Assembly (NCBI GenBank): GCA_902728285.1
Contig: CACVBU010000743.1
Location: 901,068-965,067 of the forward strand
DNA: 64,000 bases
From: Clytia hemisphaerica
Lineage: Eukaryota; Cnidaria; Hydrozoa; Leptothecata; Clytiidae
Direction: 5' to 3'
The translations under genes and the position numbers were made by a program. The notes under the pieces are model-generated. The model searched no databases. It saw only the letters and a list, made by a program, of their open reading frames with translations, and was not told the DNA's origin. Positions 46,650 through 58,600 of the stretch are shown one piece after another. Numbering within the stretch: position 1 is the first letter of the stretch; each line of letters begins with the position of its first letter.

Positions 46650-46985
46650 CGCAAATCTTGATTGAAGGGTATCTGGCACCCAGATGCCGAAATTTTACTT
46701 ATCTAGGTAAGATTGATGGTTATCGGGCAAATTTTCAACATCTGGAAGGTTTAGATTTACGGACTTTTGCAAGACCGCGTCAAGGATTTTGCAGCGTAAC
46801 CCAGCCCTCGTTTTCAGGGATTGGCGCGTCTAACTGAAGAATTTTCAGCTTCACGTGCAAGGGTAGTTGAACCCGACTGGGGATGCGGCACATCAAAGGC
46901 TGACTATCATTCCTCTCCGATGGGAAATTGGCCCGCTCCTTTAGAGCTTCAGCGTTGGCGGCCGCCAATCTGCCATCGGAATATC
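46650..46985. other. GC-rich island of unknown nature
   Basis: Composition rises to roughly half G+C, against about one third around it, and includes a NotI-type palindrome (gcggccgc) near 46,960. ORFs cross it on both strands (plus 46,607-46,837; minus 46,780-46,968), neither with recognisable motifs. It could be a promoter island, a non-coding RNA gene or transferred sequence. I do not recognise it. Confidence 0.35.
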
Positions 46986-47827
46986 AGTTAAGATTGAAGG
47001 TTCCCCTCTATCCTTTATCAAGAAGAGTACTTTAAAAAATCATCACCAAATTGACCAATCACGGTCTCAAATCTGATCATGACGAGTGAAAATGTTGAAA
47101 AGAAAATATCGTTAAACCATTTACAAAAGATATTTACAGATTTAAAAAAAAGTTCACTCTCAGTTCCCAAATTCTACAATCTAAATTGAAGTATTATTGT
47201 AATAGGTATATGTTTTGGTTTTAAAAGCCTTTTTCGTAAATATTTGAAAGTTCTACTTGCCTTGGGATTTCCCGTAAATTAGAATTTACTTCTTATGATG
47301 GTGAAAAGGCGTTATGAAAGTCCACAAAATACTGTAATTATTTTAATGCTATTTCTCTTCAGGGGATTTATAACAGTACAACAGATAGAAAATAGCTATT
47401 AATAGAGTAATCATCAATAATTAATTTTCCAGGAAATTAGTTCATGTACATTGGCTATCTTTGCAATCTTCTCTATTGATAAGGTCAATGATACAATCTC
47501 AAAAGAAATTTTCAATCAACGTAAATCAAAATATTTTAGTTTTGTATGGGTTTCGAAATTTTGTCAATTTGTAAAAAAAAACATCTAGCTCGAAAGATAA
47601 AGTACTTAAAAAACTACTTTAAGGTTTTTTTTTTGCCTAAAATTGGATCAGCTCATTACTGAGAGGTGCTAGTTAACTTCAATTAAGTTTTTTGAAAGTC
47701 AGTTACAATACAAAATACAGTATGGCGTTCTGATTCTAGGTTTAGAACACTATGGAATACAGAGATTATCATACAGGTCACGAAGAGTTAAAGCGAAAGA
47801 GAATATTCTTGGTCACAATATAAGGCT
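46986..47827. other. 5' flank of the 7TM receptor gene
   Basis: AT-rich with no exon seen. 'caatataaggctttgtttc' directly precedes the ATG at 47,828. No TATA box could be chosen with confidence. Confidence 0.4.
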
Positions 47828-48721
47828 TTGTTTCATGCAATGACAAAACCACCACTTCGCCGTTTCTTCGGGGTTTTAAAACCTACCAATGCCGCCTTAA
47901 TACCAATACGCCAAAATTCAACTTCACCAGACAAACTCCACATTTTCACTATCATCCGTTATGCTGACTCAGCACTCATTATTCTGCTCAATTTGATCAT
48001 TTTTAGCTTTCTGGTGTATCACAAGAGACGACCGTTATATCGGAGTTCGACCTACCTTTTTTTAAACCTACAGTTAGGACATATCATTATGTCATCTCTG
48101 ACATATCTCAAATTGGACACAGACATTGTTATCTTCAATAACGCACTGTTGCTACAGATGTTTCTCTGCATGTTGATTTCCAACAAAGACCGATATTCTG
48201 TCATCCTCAACCCTCTCGTATGGCAATCAAAAACTAAAATTATGACGCTGATCGTTGCTTCTTGGTTATTTTCAGGCTCCTTTGCTGCAGTCATCATTTG
48301 GTATTTCCGGCACCGTATCTTTATCCTATATTGCTGCATGGCAACCATTTTGGCTTTTTCAATCATCGTGTTAACCATTTTGAATCTTAGAGTATGGTTG
48401 CTAGCCCGGCGTCACCGAAGCGATATCATACGAAACATGGTTGGCTCGCACACCTTAACCGAACAAAGACGACGAAAACAATTAAAGAAATCTATCATTG
48501 GGTTCCTTATGATCGTAGCAACTTATGCGATATTTTGGACACCCTCATTGGTGCATATTCTCCTACACTTGTTTACGGACGGCTTTTATGCGCATGTGTT
48601 TGACCCATTCACTTTTGCTGTTGAAATGATTGGAATGTGTAACGGGATTATCGATCCAATCATTTTTGTGCTTTTCAACAAAGATGTGAAGCGAGCACTT
48701 TGCCGAAAATTGAAGTGCTGA
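47828..48721 (+). CDS. Rhodopsin-class (class A) 7TM receptor, intronless
   Basis: 297 aa in one exon. Seven hydrophobic segments start near residues 43, 75, 102, 139, 168, 220 and 258. Class A hallmarks: DRY at 121-123 (NKDRYSVILNP), a TM4 Trp (ASWLFS), FWTP at 236-239 in TM6 (CWxP equivalent), and NGIIDPIIF at 272-280 in TM7 (DPxxF in place of NPxxY), then a basic helix 8 ending RKLKC, a possible palmitoylation site. The usual TM3 Cys (3.25) is absent, replaced by Asp, and the loop between TM4 and TM5 is very short. These traits recall MECA-type receptors such as melanocortin receptors; ligand unknown. TM2 has NLQLGH, where Asp 2.50 would be expected. The N terminus is short and without signal peptide. 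AATAAA lies at 48,812. Confidence 0.85.
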   Translation: MFHAMTKPPLRRFFGVLKPTNAALIPIRQNSTSPDKLHIFTIIRYADSALIILLNLIIFSFLVYHKRRPLYRSSTYLFLNLQLGHIIMSSLTYLKLDTDIVIFNNALLLQMFLCMLISNKDRYSVILNPLVWQSKTKIMTLIVASWLFSGSFAAVIIWYFRHRIFILYCCMATILAFSIIVLTILNLRVWLLARRHRSDIIRNMVGSHTLTEQRRRKQLKKSIIGFLMIVATYAIFWTPSLVHILLHLFTDGFYAHVFDPFTFAVEMIGMCNGIIDPIIFVLFNKDVKRALCRKLKC

Positions 48722-48811
48722 AAAAAAACAATCCACCATTTTATCGAGAACTTTACAATATTATACGTGTTCTTCTGCAAGTGTTGTGCCGTAGATATGA
48801 ACTTATTTTGG

Positions 48812-48817
48812 AATAAA
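48812..48817 (+). terminator. Polyadenylation signal of the 7TM receptor gene
   Basis: AATAAA 91 bases after the stop codon, the first one downstream on the coding strand. Confidence 0.55.
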
Positions 48818-49097
48818 ACTAACGCCATCAAACCGTACAAGGTTCGATAACTTATATAGCCTTGGGTACCAATCTTGTTGCGGCTATCCGAATTATCTTG
48901 AAAGTGGTGACACAATTATAGTTCAATTGTCGTTTTTACCAAATCATGACGTTACTAGCAAAATTCTGACTTTTTTAATGTCATAACAGCTCATCATCCA
49001 TTCTGGGCATACCACGTTCTACTCTAAAGGGATATGGAGAATGTGACAATCTGACCTGGTTGTTCAACCAAAATATTCAAAGGCGCGTTGCTTTTTG

Positions 49098-49131
49098 CTT
49101 GAAAACGAAAGCGAAAGCGAAAGCGAAAGAG
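49098..49131. promoter_or_regulatory. Tandem GAAAGC words
   Basis: Five spaced GAAA words (gaaaacgaaagcgaaagcga...) fit the GAAANNGAAA pattern bound by IRF-type factors. No gene start is tied to it, so it may be only a simple repeat. Confidence 0.2.
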
Positions 49132-50136
49132 ACTGGGCTCCAATGTTTATGTTTTGCTTATATATTTGATTGATATTTGTGCAATTGGTTAACTTTAGCC
49201 AATCAGTACGCACAGGTGGTTTTAGACCCTGTCGAACTTATCAGATGAATATATTTGTAATTGCCCCCGCAGGAGCGTAGCGACGAGGAGGCACTCATAG
49301 CTTCACGCATAGATATTGGACTGTAATCTCGAAATTTTGTTGCGTTTGTTTGTTTTGTCGCGCAAGCATCCCCGTAGTTAGTCTCTTCCGTAAATGTTCG
49401 ATTTTTTTCCGGGACGGTAGTATAAATATATTATATGTTATATGCTATTACCATTATTACATATTACAATTTATTAGTTTTGATTTAGCTTTGAAAAGCT
49501 GAAGCGAGTGTTATAAATGCAAATTTTAACAGTGTATGATATAACACGAATTACAATATTACTTGTGCAAATCAAAACAAACAAAATGGCAGACTGGTTA
49601 TGATGATGAGCTCATTATTTGACTGGAAAAAGTGTTTTGTATGTCAAATTTTGTTTCTTGTCTTTGAAACTGAATACTAACTACTGTAATTTAGTCAGAA
49701 GTTCACTTCAGCAATGATTTCAATTTTTTTTCTGGAATCTTTAAAGAAATTTGCTCAATTTTTCAAATGTACATTTGATATTTTTGTTCAAACTGTAATT
49801 TATCTTTGTCTGTTATTTTATTAATAACTACCTTTATTGTTTATAGCTTCTTGAGCTTTAAATACCATCATATGGTCGTAACTCGAGAAAGTCCTTCTTA
49901 ACTTAGTAAAACAAGAAACCGCCAAAGTACAAAAAAGTTGAATGTATAAAATTATGTAAAATTGAATCCAAAAGTGGTTGAATGAATGTTGAATGTCAAT
50001 CAATGTAAACAAACTTTTTCTTTTGATCTTCAAAATAGATTTACCTCACTTAGAGTGTTTTCACTGTTTTTTTCAGTGTGGTAAATCTATTTCAAAAACC
50101 TGAAAAAAGTTTGTTTACATTCGTTTAACTTTACAT

Positions 50137-52152
50137 AGTGGGGGGCATCCGAGGGTCGAAAATCCCGAAATCCCGTTAAATTTTCGGCAAAATCCCGAAA
50201 TCCCGTTGACTTTTCCACTAAATCCCGGTCCCGTTACAATTTGTATTTCAAGGAACACAAACATTGATAATGGATCGTAATTATCTGAGGTCGGTTTATT
50301 TACTTCGCTTACAAAATGCATCTTAAAAATAAAGAGAGAAAAAGAGCGCCGTACTCGAGATTTTTTTGACTAGATCTGGTCGTGTACTTGAGAAAAGCTT
50401 AACTCTGTAGTGATTTTTCTTGTGCATGTGACTATAAGCACCGTGAGGTGTTTGATGACGTCATAAGAAGCCCCCAAGAAGCCTAAACAGTGAAGCTTCT
50501 CGAGTTAAAGTATCACCATGGCGAGAGAAAATATGCGCCGCAGGCAAATTTTTGTACAAAAAAGCAACTTAAACATTATCAAAAATAGGTCATAAGCAAA
50601 CTCCTGGGTGACACCATAATGCTTGGCTAAGGGATAAGGAGGCACAACCATGGTTGCACCTAGAGGAAATTTTTGCATTTCTGTCACTCTCGCTTGGCTA
50701 AAAATGCTCTGCTTTTCGAAAATACTTCCAAACTGCAGAATATTGATCTAATCATTATACGCCACTTAGAAATTATGTAATTTAAATTTTTTAAGAGTTG
50801 TTAAGATGCAAGGTAGCTTCGCTTGATAGCTCGCTAAGAAAAAAATGACCATATGATTTTTTTTTGGAAAAACATGTTGTTAGAATACTCTAATTTAAGT
50901 AATTTTAGCTTGACAAGATATTGCCATTCATCTCCTCTGTTTGGAAACAGGCACAACTGCCTAACCCCTAGACGGCTGATAACGTACTATTTATACGGTC
51001 TGAAAAGGGCTGTTTACCGGCCCTTCATCAAATTGTCATAGCTCAGAGCCACTGCGTTTTCAGCTAAAATGTCCTGTTGCTTTAGGAAGCTGAGACCTAG
51101 AGCTTTTCCAACGGTGTCAAAGTTTTTCCTAGAACCCATTTTTAGAGCCACAATTCCCATTTGAAGCTTAATTTTTCTGAAAAAATAAATTGGAAAAGAA
51201 AGTGTTAACTTCAAAAAGCAGTGTGCCGTTTAAATCACCTGTGTCTTGATTTCAACGTCGAAGAGTCGAAAACATCGTGACTAAGGAGGCGCAACCATGG
51301 TTTGCGCCGACGGGAGAAACTTTCAATTTTGATCCTCTGATTTGCTTAAAAACGACCACATTTCAAACTGACTTTGCCAAGAAATGCGGTTCTCGAAACG
51401 AAAGTCTGAATCATGGGAATTAAAAATTCCTTTTCTTTACAAAAACGTGGAATGCCATCATAGCCCCCAGCCCTAAGTGGCTCAGGCCCTGGACCACGCA
51501 TCATTCATACCAGGAAAACTACACTGAACTTTCATCCCCATTGGAATGAACCACTTAAAGTTTACATATCCCCACTGGATTTCTGAGCTTTAAGCAATGG
51601 AATTTGAAATCCTCCACCCTTTACAATCAAGAGATTTTCCATCTCCAATACCATTTTGTTACAATTCATTTCAATTCAACAAAATTCACTGCGATTAAAA
51701 ACTTTTTTCTTAATATACCACTTAACTGCACTCACATGCCACACACAGTAAAAAAAACTTTGCAGAAAATCTTTCAGGGGTGTAATTAAAAGGGTAGTAT
51801 AAAATAATGGTGAAAGGCATCTAATGAAAATAATTTGGGTGAAGCTTCCAATTCTCACTTTTATGAATGAAAGCGGAAATCCATTCGCGCCGCAGGCGAA
51901 GATTTTTAATGTGGATACTTCTTCATTCTAAAAAGACTTCTATCACGCATTTGTAACCTTGAAATGACTAAATACCGGAATCCCGAGAAATATTTGATTG
52001 GTTACCGTTTTACCGTTAGATTTAAGGGTGGAATCCCGGTATCGGCAGATGGCTCCAGTCCCGTTTTCCCGTTATATTTTGATGCAAATCCCGAAATACC
52101 GTTTGAAAAAAGGCCCAATCCCGTGATCCCGTTATCTCGGATGCCCCCACTA
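50137..52152. repeat. 2-kb foldback element with AAATCCCG-word arms
   Basis: Left end agtggggggcatccgag and right end ctcggatgcccccact are inverted copies. Next to each lies an arm of about 100-190 bp filled with 'aaatcccgaaatcccgtt' words. The 1.7-kb centre has no transposase. It does contain two related pieces, 'ggaggcacaaccatggttgc' near 50,638 and 'ggaggcgcaaccatggtttg' near 51,289, plus two 'gcgccgcaggc' motifs near 50,534 and 51,888. Confidence 0.7.
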
Positions 52153-52954
52153 CATATGCGCACGTTCGAAGCTTTTTCATGCAGTTGTCATAGAAACACC
52201 ATAAAGTGAAAGTACATAGCTATAAACTCACAAAGCCAAGCTCCCTGAAGGCACGTTTCTTCATTGTCTGCGCTGCGATCATCTTAATGGCTTCAATCCT
52301 TTCAGCTTGGAGAAAAGATTGCATCATGAAAAAGTACTAAGTATGCACTTGAAAAAAAATTTAGGCGCATTTCAACTTTTCTCGACTGTACGTTTGAATG
52401 GAACACAATGGCATTCCTTTATTTTTCTTTTGACCAACAACATAGAAGATTTTGCTTTAGAAGTGTAATCACAGCGTACGCAAGTGGAGCCCGGGCTTTA
52501 ACTAGAATTGGTTTCTATTTTCACCCAATTTGAGATGGCGCAGACCTTTTTGATAAATTTTATACGCAGTACCCTCTCTCCCTCAGTAGCAATAGAGAAT
52601 TGTTGAAGTATAGCAGCCAATGAAAAAACAAGCTATTTCTGATTGGTTACCTTGTTGATTTATTCACCGCTATATATTTTGCCTACAATCTAAGATGTCT
52701 GCGGCATTATCAGAAAAGGTCTATTTAGTGAATAGTAATCATGACATATATTGTTGTAAGAAAGAAACTAGGAGAAAAAAACAAACTGGATATGTGAAAA
52801 CCAGTAAGCTAATGATACCATAATTTTTGAAATATATTTTTGAGAAGCTTTTCCAGCTTTTCCAGCTTTTCCTTAAATTTTATTAGATTATCAAGCTGTA
52901 TGAATTCTTCAAGTATTTTGTTAATGGAATAAAATTTTTTTTCAAGCAAATACC

Positions 52955-52956
<2 letters not shown>

Positions 52957-53051
<95 letters not shown>
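52957..53051. repeat. (TCAA)n microsatellite
   Basis: An almost pure run of about 24 tetranucleotide units, with slightly imperfect units after 53,050. Likely polymorphic in length. Confidence 0.95.
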
Positions 53052-53053
<2 letters not shown>

Positions 53054-53364
53054 TTAAATCAATCAATTATTCCTGATTATTTTTAATGCTTTAATCTTTC
53101 AAGCTTTAAAAGATTTATAAGTGCTTAACATGACCTTTCTGTGGGGGCATTTAGTGAAAGCTATGACTAGTTGTAATTTCATTGTTTTATAAACGAGTGT
53201 TGCACTCCTTCGCATGTTTACGACGTACTTGCTTTATTGTCTTAAATCCACCAGTGAGTACGCTTAAAAGCTCATTTAATTTCCATCCCAAATCTGGATG
53301 AAAAAAAATCAAAGAGGTCAGATTCTTTTACGGACTCATGACTCATGGCCTGCCATGCGTGGAG

Positions 53365-53616
53365 TACATTCTTTATAAGAATAATTTTATAAGGACAAAA
53401 TCGCCAAAAAATATGTGCAATTTAAGAACAATCCTGAGCCTGAAATTACTCAATTTCAAGCAATTTAGGGGCTAAAGTAGGAAAAATTGGGTATAACGCT
53501 TAAAATGCCCCTATAAATAAGAGCAGGATAAGAACAATTTAAGGCTCAAAGTGGCAAAAAATAAGAACAGCTGAGTCTCAGGAAATTTTTACTGGTTCTT
53601 ATAAAAAAACATTGTA
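53365..53616. repeat. AAGAAC-family MITE, diverged
   Basis: Left 'acattctttataagaat' and right 'ttcttataaaaaaacattgt' are imperfect inverted ends. The interior has 'taagaacaattt' and 'aggctcaaagt' words typical of the family. Confidence 0.6.
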
Positions 53617-55661
53617 TCAGAATTTGCTCGGAGATTAAACAAAACCGGGTTTCCTTCGTTAACCCTTTAAGTACCAATGACGAGTATACTACACATGGGC
53701 TATATAGGAGGGCGAAGCGCCCCTGTAATGCCAAGTTTGAGTTAGAAATCCTCATTTTTGGTCTAACTCGGATTGGATTGGGTTTCATGGTCAAGCAAAA
53801 AAAAAATCAAAAGTGAGTCTTTTCAGCGAGATTTTAAGCTAAAAAGAAAAAAAAAAATGCTAAAATTTGACAAAAATCGACTTTTTAAAGATTTTAACCG
53901 TTTTTTGACCATTTTTGGTCAACGAGTGATCCAAGAACCTCCAAAATTGGCCCTACTGTACTTGATTCTGTCCTTTAGCGAATTAATTTGAAGTTTTACT
54001 ACTGGGGCAGGCAAGAAGAGTCTCTAAGCTATCCAACCAACTAGGAACGAGCTTCTGATTCCTTCTAGATCCAGAGATATAAGCCTTTAAAATTTGAACT
54101 AGCGCTTTTCTTTAAAAAACTTAGAAAAAAATGACCGTGGTTAATTAATTTTTATACTTTATCATAATTTTATAATCATTTTTTGTGCTTTGATTTTTTC
54201 GAGTTACTTTATTGATTTTAATACGAGACTTTCTAGCGTCTTTCTTTTTGATCTCGATCTTAACCCCTTCCTACAGAGCGGTTAGGTTTTACTTGGTCTA
54301 TTTTCGTTTGGTAGTTATGCCAACCGTTATAGTATAATAAACGACGGCTGTACAAACAAAATTTCTTCGGACCACAAACAGTTAAATAGCTAGCTAGTCT
54401 AATAGAGACACGTCAAAATAATTATCGATATTAGTTTTTTCGTCGGGTTTTCATTTAGACAAATTTTGGTTGAATTTTTGAACGGGTCACACTTTCTGAC
54501 CCATTTTATCAATTTCGAATTGAAAGCGTGTCACTCAAACTGGTGTCACCCATTATATTTACTAAGGGTCCCGAATAAACGGACCCCCGTTTTTATTAGG
54601 ACCCCCCCCCCGTTTATTTAATTTATGAAAATATGTTTAGCTTTCACAAGCTGATATGATATGATATGAGCCCTCCCATGGGTCCTAGTGACAATTTTTC
54701 AGGGTGGAAGTTTAGGAATAATTTCATTTTTTTTGTATTTAGGGTAGTCTACAATAAATTTCGAGCAGTGTACCACTTTTCTGGGAAATGTCAGGCAGAG
54801 ATAAAACAATTATTTATTTCCCGATTCTTAATAGGAAAGAAAAATACAAATTTTTCTTTTTTTTTTAAGAAAAGCAACTATCAAAAAAATATAGAAAAAA
54901 TTTACAAAATGATGATTGCTTCCAAAAAGTATTGTAGTAACGATGTTTTAAATAAATATCGTAACACAGTTTCCTGATAAAACCTGCAGAAAATCGTTAC
55001 GTATAATATTTGATATCTTTTAAATAATATTACGGTTTTATAATAAAAATTTGGATTTTGTTGACTTTCAAAATTTATTAGTATTTTGACTATTGAACCA
55101 TGAGCTTTGTTTTTGGATGCTCGTGATGTCACTTAATAGTTTTTCCTTTAGATGTTTCTAACTATTTTGAAGCTTTTTTCTGGTGAATTTTCACTCCAGC
55201 TATACAAAGTATCCATTCATCATGGTTGTTGACCTTGCTGTGAGGAGTTTCATCTTTTTGTTAGACACAAGTTCTCTCTCCATCCTCTCTCTTTTGCTAT
55301 TCTCAATGGATAAATTTTACGTATGTGCTGTGTTGTTGTTAGTATCTACGTCTCTTCGCTGCTGGCCCACTCCTTATATATCTGTAAAAGAAATACAACT
55401 TATTTGAAAACAATGTTTCAAGCGCTGTAATGATCGGCTAAAGGTCTTTCGTATACTTTTTGGGTTTTTATGGAAAGAAATATAACCTAAAGATAAAAAA
55501 GAAACCAGTTTTGATTGTGTTGCGTATAGTCATAAGCGTCACAAGCACGTAGGTTTCCCTCCCTACTGAGATAAACACTAGACGATAACCTGGGCAATGA
55601 AATCTCTTTTCATTTAAAGGAGACATCTTTCATCTTTTTGTATAAAAGCCAAGAAGTGTCA
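53617..55661. other. Non-genic segment
   Basis: No coding exon recognised. 'gttaaccctttaagtaccaa' near 53,659 resembles the ends of the 61,112 element, and a 'aataaacggacccccgttt' fragment near 54,575 resembles the 32,247 family. The 103-codon ORF at 54,666-54,977 is Lys/Phe/Asn-rich and motif-free. Confidence 0.45.
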
Positions 55662-58600
55662 TCATGCGAGTTCTTCCAAAACTGGAGGTATCGTCAAAAC
55701 TGTTGGGATTTTTGTCGCGTTCCCAAAAACTGCCAAGTTTTCAGATAAGGTCAGAAGATCCAAGTAAATATTTCGAGATAAAACAGAGTTAACTGATAAT
55801 GTATTGTTTTAGAAGGAGCTAACATGATGAACCTTCCAGGCTTCCATACCTGACCGGGTTTGGATTAAAGGGCGTCCGAGGCTTCTGCTCATTCTCCAAT
55901 GAAAAAGTTTCTTTATAGGAACATTTAAGAACATTTGAGGCTTCGATGGCCGAAATGTTAAGAATAAGTTAAGGACATTTTAAGGCTTTGCTGACACTAA
56001 AACAGCCGTTTCTTAGAAAAATGGGCAAAAATGCTCAAAAAATGGAGAAAATAAGAACATGTTAAGAACATTTTTAGGCTTAAAACTCAAAAAGTTAAGA
56101 GCATCTAAAGGCTTCAAAATTTTTGGGCGTTCTTAGAGAGGAGCTTACAATCAGTGATATAGCACCGTTCTTTCTTCATTCTGGTTTTGACAGGTGAATA
56201 ATACCATCCGTAGTTCAGTAAGAGTCCTTCGTCCGTTTCTTGATCCATAGTGGTGATCCAGAACGTCTTTTCTTGTGTACACGTCGTCCAACTTTGTCCT
56301 GCTTCTAACGTGTGTTTCAATTCTCTATCGCCTAGTCAAAAAGAAGATATCGTTGATTATAAGGTGCTATCCTTATAAAGCATGTTTAAGCACTTTAAAG
56401 GTCTTAATTTAAAAAAAGTTCCTATTTTTGTGGTAACGCTTTTTTATAAGAACAATTTAAAACAAGAACACAACCGGAGTCTGAGCCTAATCAATTTTAA
56501 AAATAAAGGTCTAGAAAAATTTCTTCTTAAACCACAGGGCTTTTCAAGAAAAAAAACGTACACCCCCTGTTGAGGAGGTCAAACCTTTTGTATGAGCTAC
56601 CCCTGGAATTCCAAGAAACTTAAGGGTCAAAACCCTTTGGAGTTCCAAATTTTTGTGGGTTTTCAAACAATACCCCATGGAATTCCGCTTATTTTTAATG
56701 GATTTTTGTAAACCCTATGGAATTCCTCAACATTTCAAACTTTACCCCCTAGGAACGGAAATTTACCTCCTCAACAGGGGGTGTACGGTTTTTTTCTGGG
56801 AAAGCCCATATACATAAGTTTCAAGACTCAAGCCTTCGAAATTTCTAGCAATAGCCATGTTATCTAACGTAATTCAATCGGAGGTTACTAAGTGCATAGT
56901 TTTTCAAGGTCTACTAAGTCAATGCAAGTATATAGTCATTATAAATACCTTCTGGATTGACCATTTCAAGATAAGCTGGTCTCGACGTTCTGTTTATAAA
57001 TTTTACCAAGACTTCTGTACCATTTGGTCGCGATATTAAATCTGCTAGTTTTTCTAAACAAGAAAAAGGTTATCTAATTTCACTGAACTGGAATTCTTCA
57101 ATCAGGCGACTTTTTCTTTTTTAATTATTTCTTCAGTTAGGGTGAAACTATCGTACATTGCAATATAATTCCAATCCGTTAAAAATTGTACTCTTAGCAC
57201 AGGAAAAATAGTACTCTTAGCACAGGAAAAATAGTTCATGGTCCAAGGACGTGTCAAATGTACTTTCCACACCTGAGGGATTTACTCATTTTAATTGTTT
57301 GTAGGTTACTAGCTGTTTTAAGTTTCAATTTCCATGTATCTTAATTTTTTCAGTAAAACGGAACAATGACCAAAATTTTTTTTTTTTTCAATATTTCAGT
57401 AAGTGAAAATAACAAAATCAGTGGTGGGAGATAAAATCTACCTGGTGCTTTTCGAATTTCAGCGACTGCATATTTGCCTCCATTCGGTCCCATCAAAGGG
57501 TAATAAACCAAATTATTTCCGATGGTAAAGGCGTGTGAGACCTTCTTATTTCTGGCATTTGCTGCAATCCAAGGATGAGTTTCGAATGTGTCAACGACTT
57601 CAGATTTACCATCTAAAATTTTGAAAGCTTTTTCACATTCACCGACAAAGTTGATCCAATATAACTGAACCTGAAAACAATGAATAAATAAGAACCAAGA
57701 TGTGAGATAAGAGATAAAGTAAATTTGTAGCCCAAGACACTACTTTAGCCTGCTTTAGCGAAGTGACGTGTCCTATCCCTACGCGGAACTCTTTTCGGGG
57801 GGATTTAGGGGGATTTGTTTAAGTATAGGCTAGAAATCTGGACAATTTTAATTCCCGTATAGTATGCACGCGTTGTGTATAAAGCGTGTAATTATTCCAT
57901 CATTTTTATTTTTACAGGCGTTAACAGCGGGAATTCAAAACAATATTAGAACCATTCGATGACCACCAGCCATTTCAAATTCAAACCAACACATTTTCTG
58001 ACAGTTTGTATTATTTTGTCTTTTCATTTTTTTTTTTGAAGAAAAGTAAAGTTAGGTGAGGTTGTTAACCTTGCAGAGCTATATCTTCGTAGGTGATATT
58101 TTACAGAGCTGTCTGGTAAGCCTAGTTGTGATTGCCAAACTCTAAAACTAAGTCTGAAATGGACCCCTCACCGGCAATCTTCTTTAAACAGTTGAAGCCG
58201 GACTATGGCTCAAAACGGTAGAGATTTTGGTCTGGAAAAGAAGGTGTTTTGTTTTGAGATTAGGCTAAAGCTGTGAAAATTGCTGTGGGCTTAAAAAAAT
58301 ATTCAGATGCACATTCCAATTTTGAAGGTGGCAACAAAAATATGACTCGCTTACCTCTTTTCCCGAGTGGTTGACGAACTTCACACGGACTGGTTTATCA
58401 AGGTATAATGAACGTAGACCAGCGCGAACTAAAGGGGAAATTAATAGTAATGAACTGGTTTTCAACTTTTTAATTTTTTTACAGGTTTCCAAGAAAATCA
58501 ATCTCCTGGAAGCGGCGGTCTCAATTACAAAGTGTAACGGTGAGCTTACATTATATTTCACCTTTTTACTCCGCAACAGGTAGAAAATACTCAAAATCAA

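Noticed and set aside
46607-46968. Overlapping ORFs on both strands in the GC-rich island
   Set aside because: Neither shows motifs, splice sites or a credible start; openness follows from the higher G+C. Kept only as a compositional anomaly.
52957-53051. Regular repeats as a possible CRISPR-like array
   Set aside because: It is a simple TCAA microsatellite with no spacers; no CRISPR array is present in this eukaryotic sequence.
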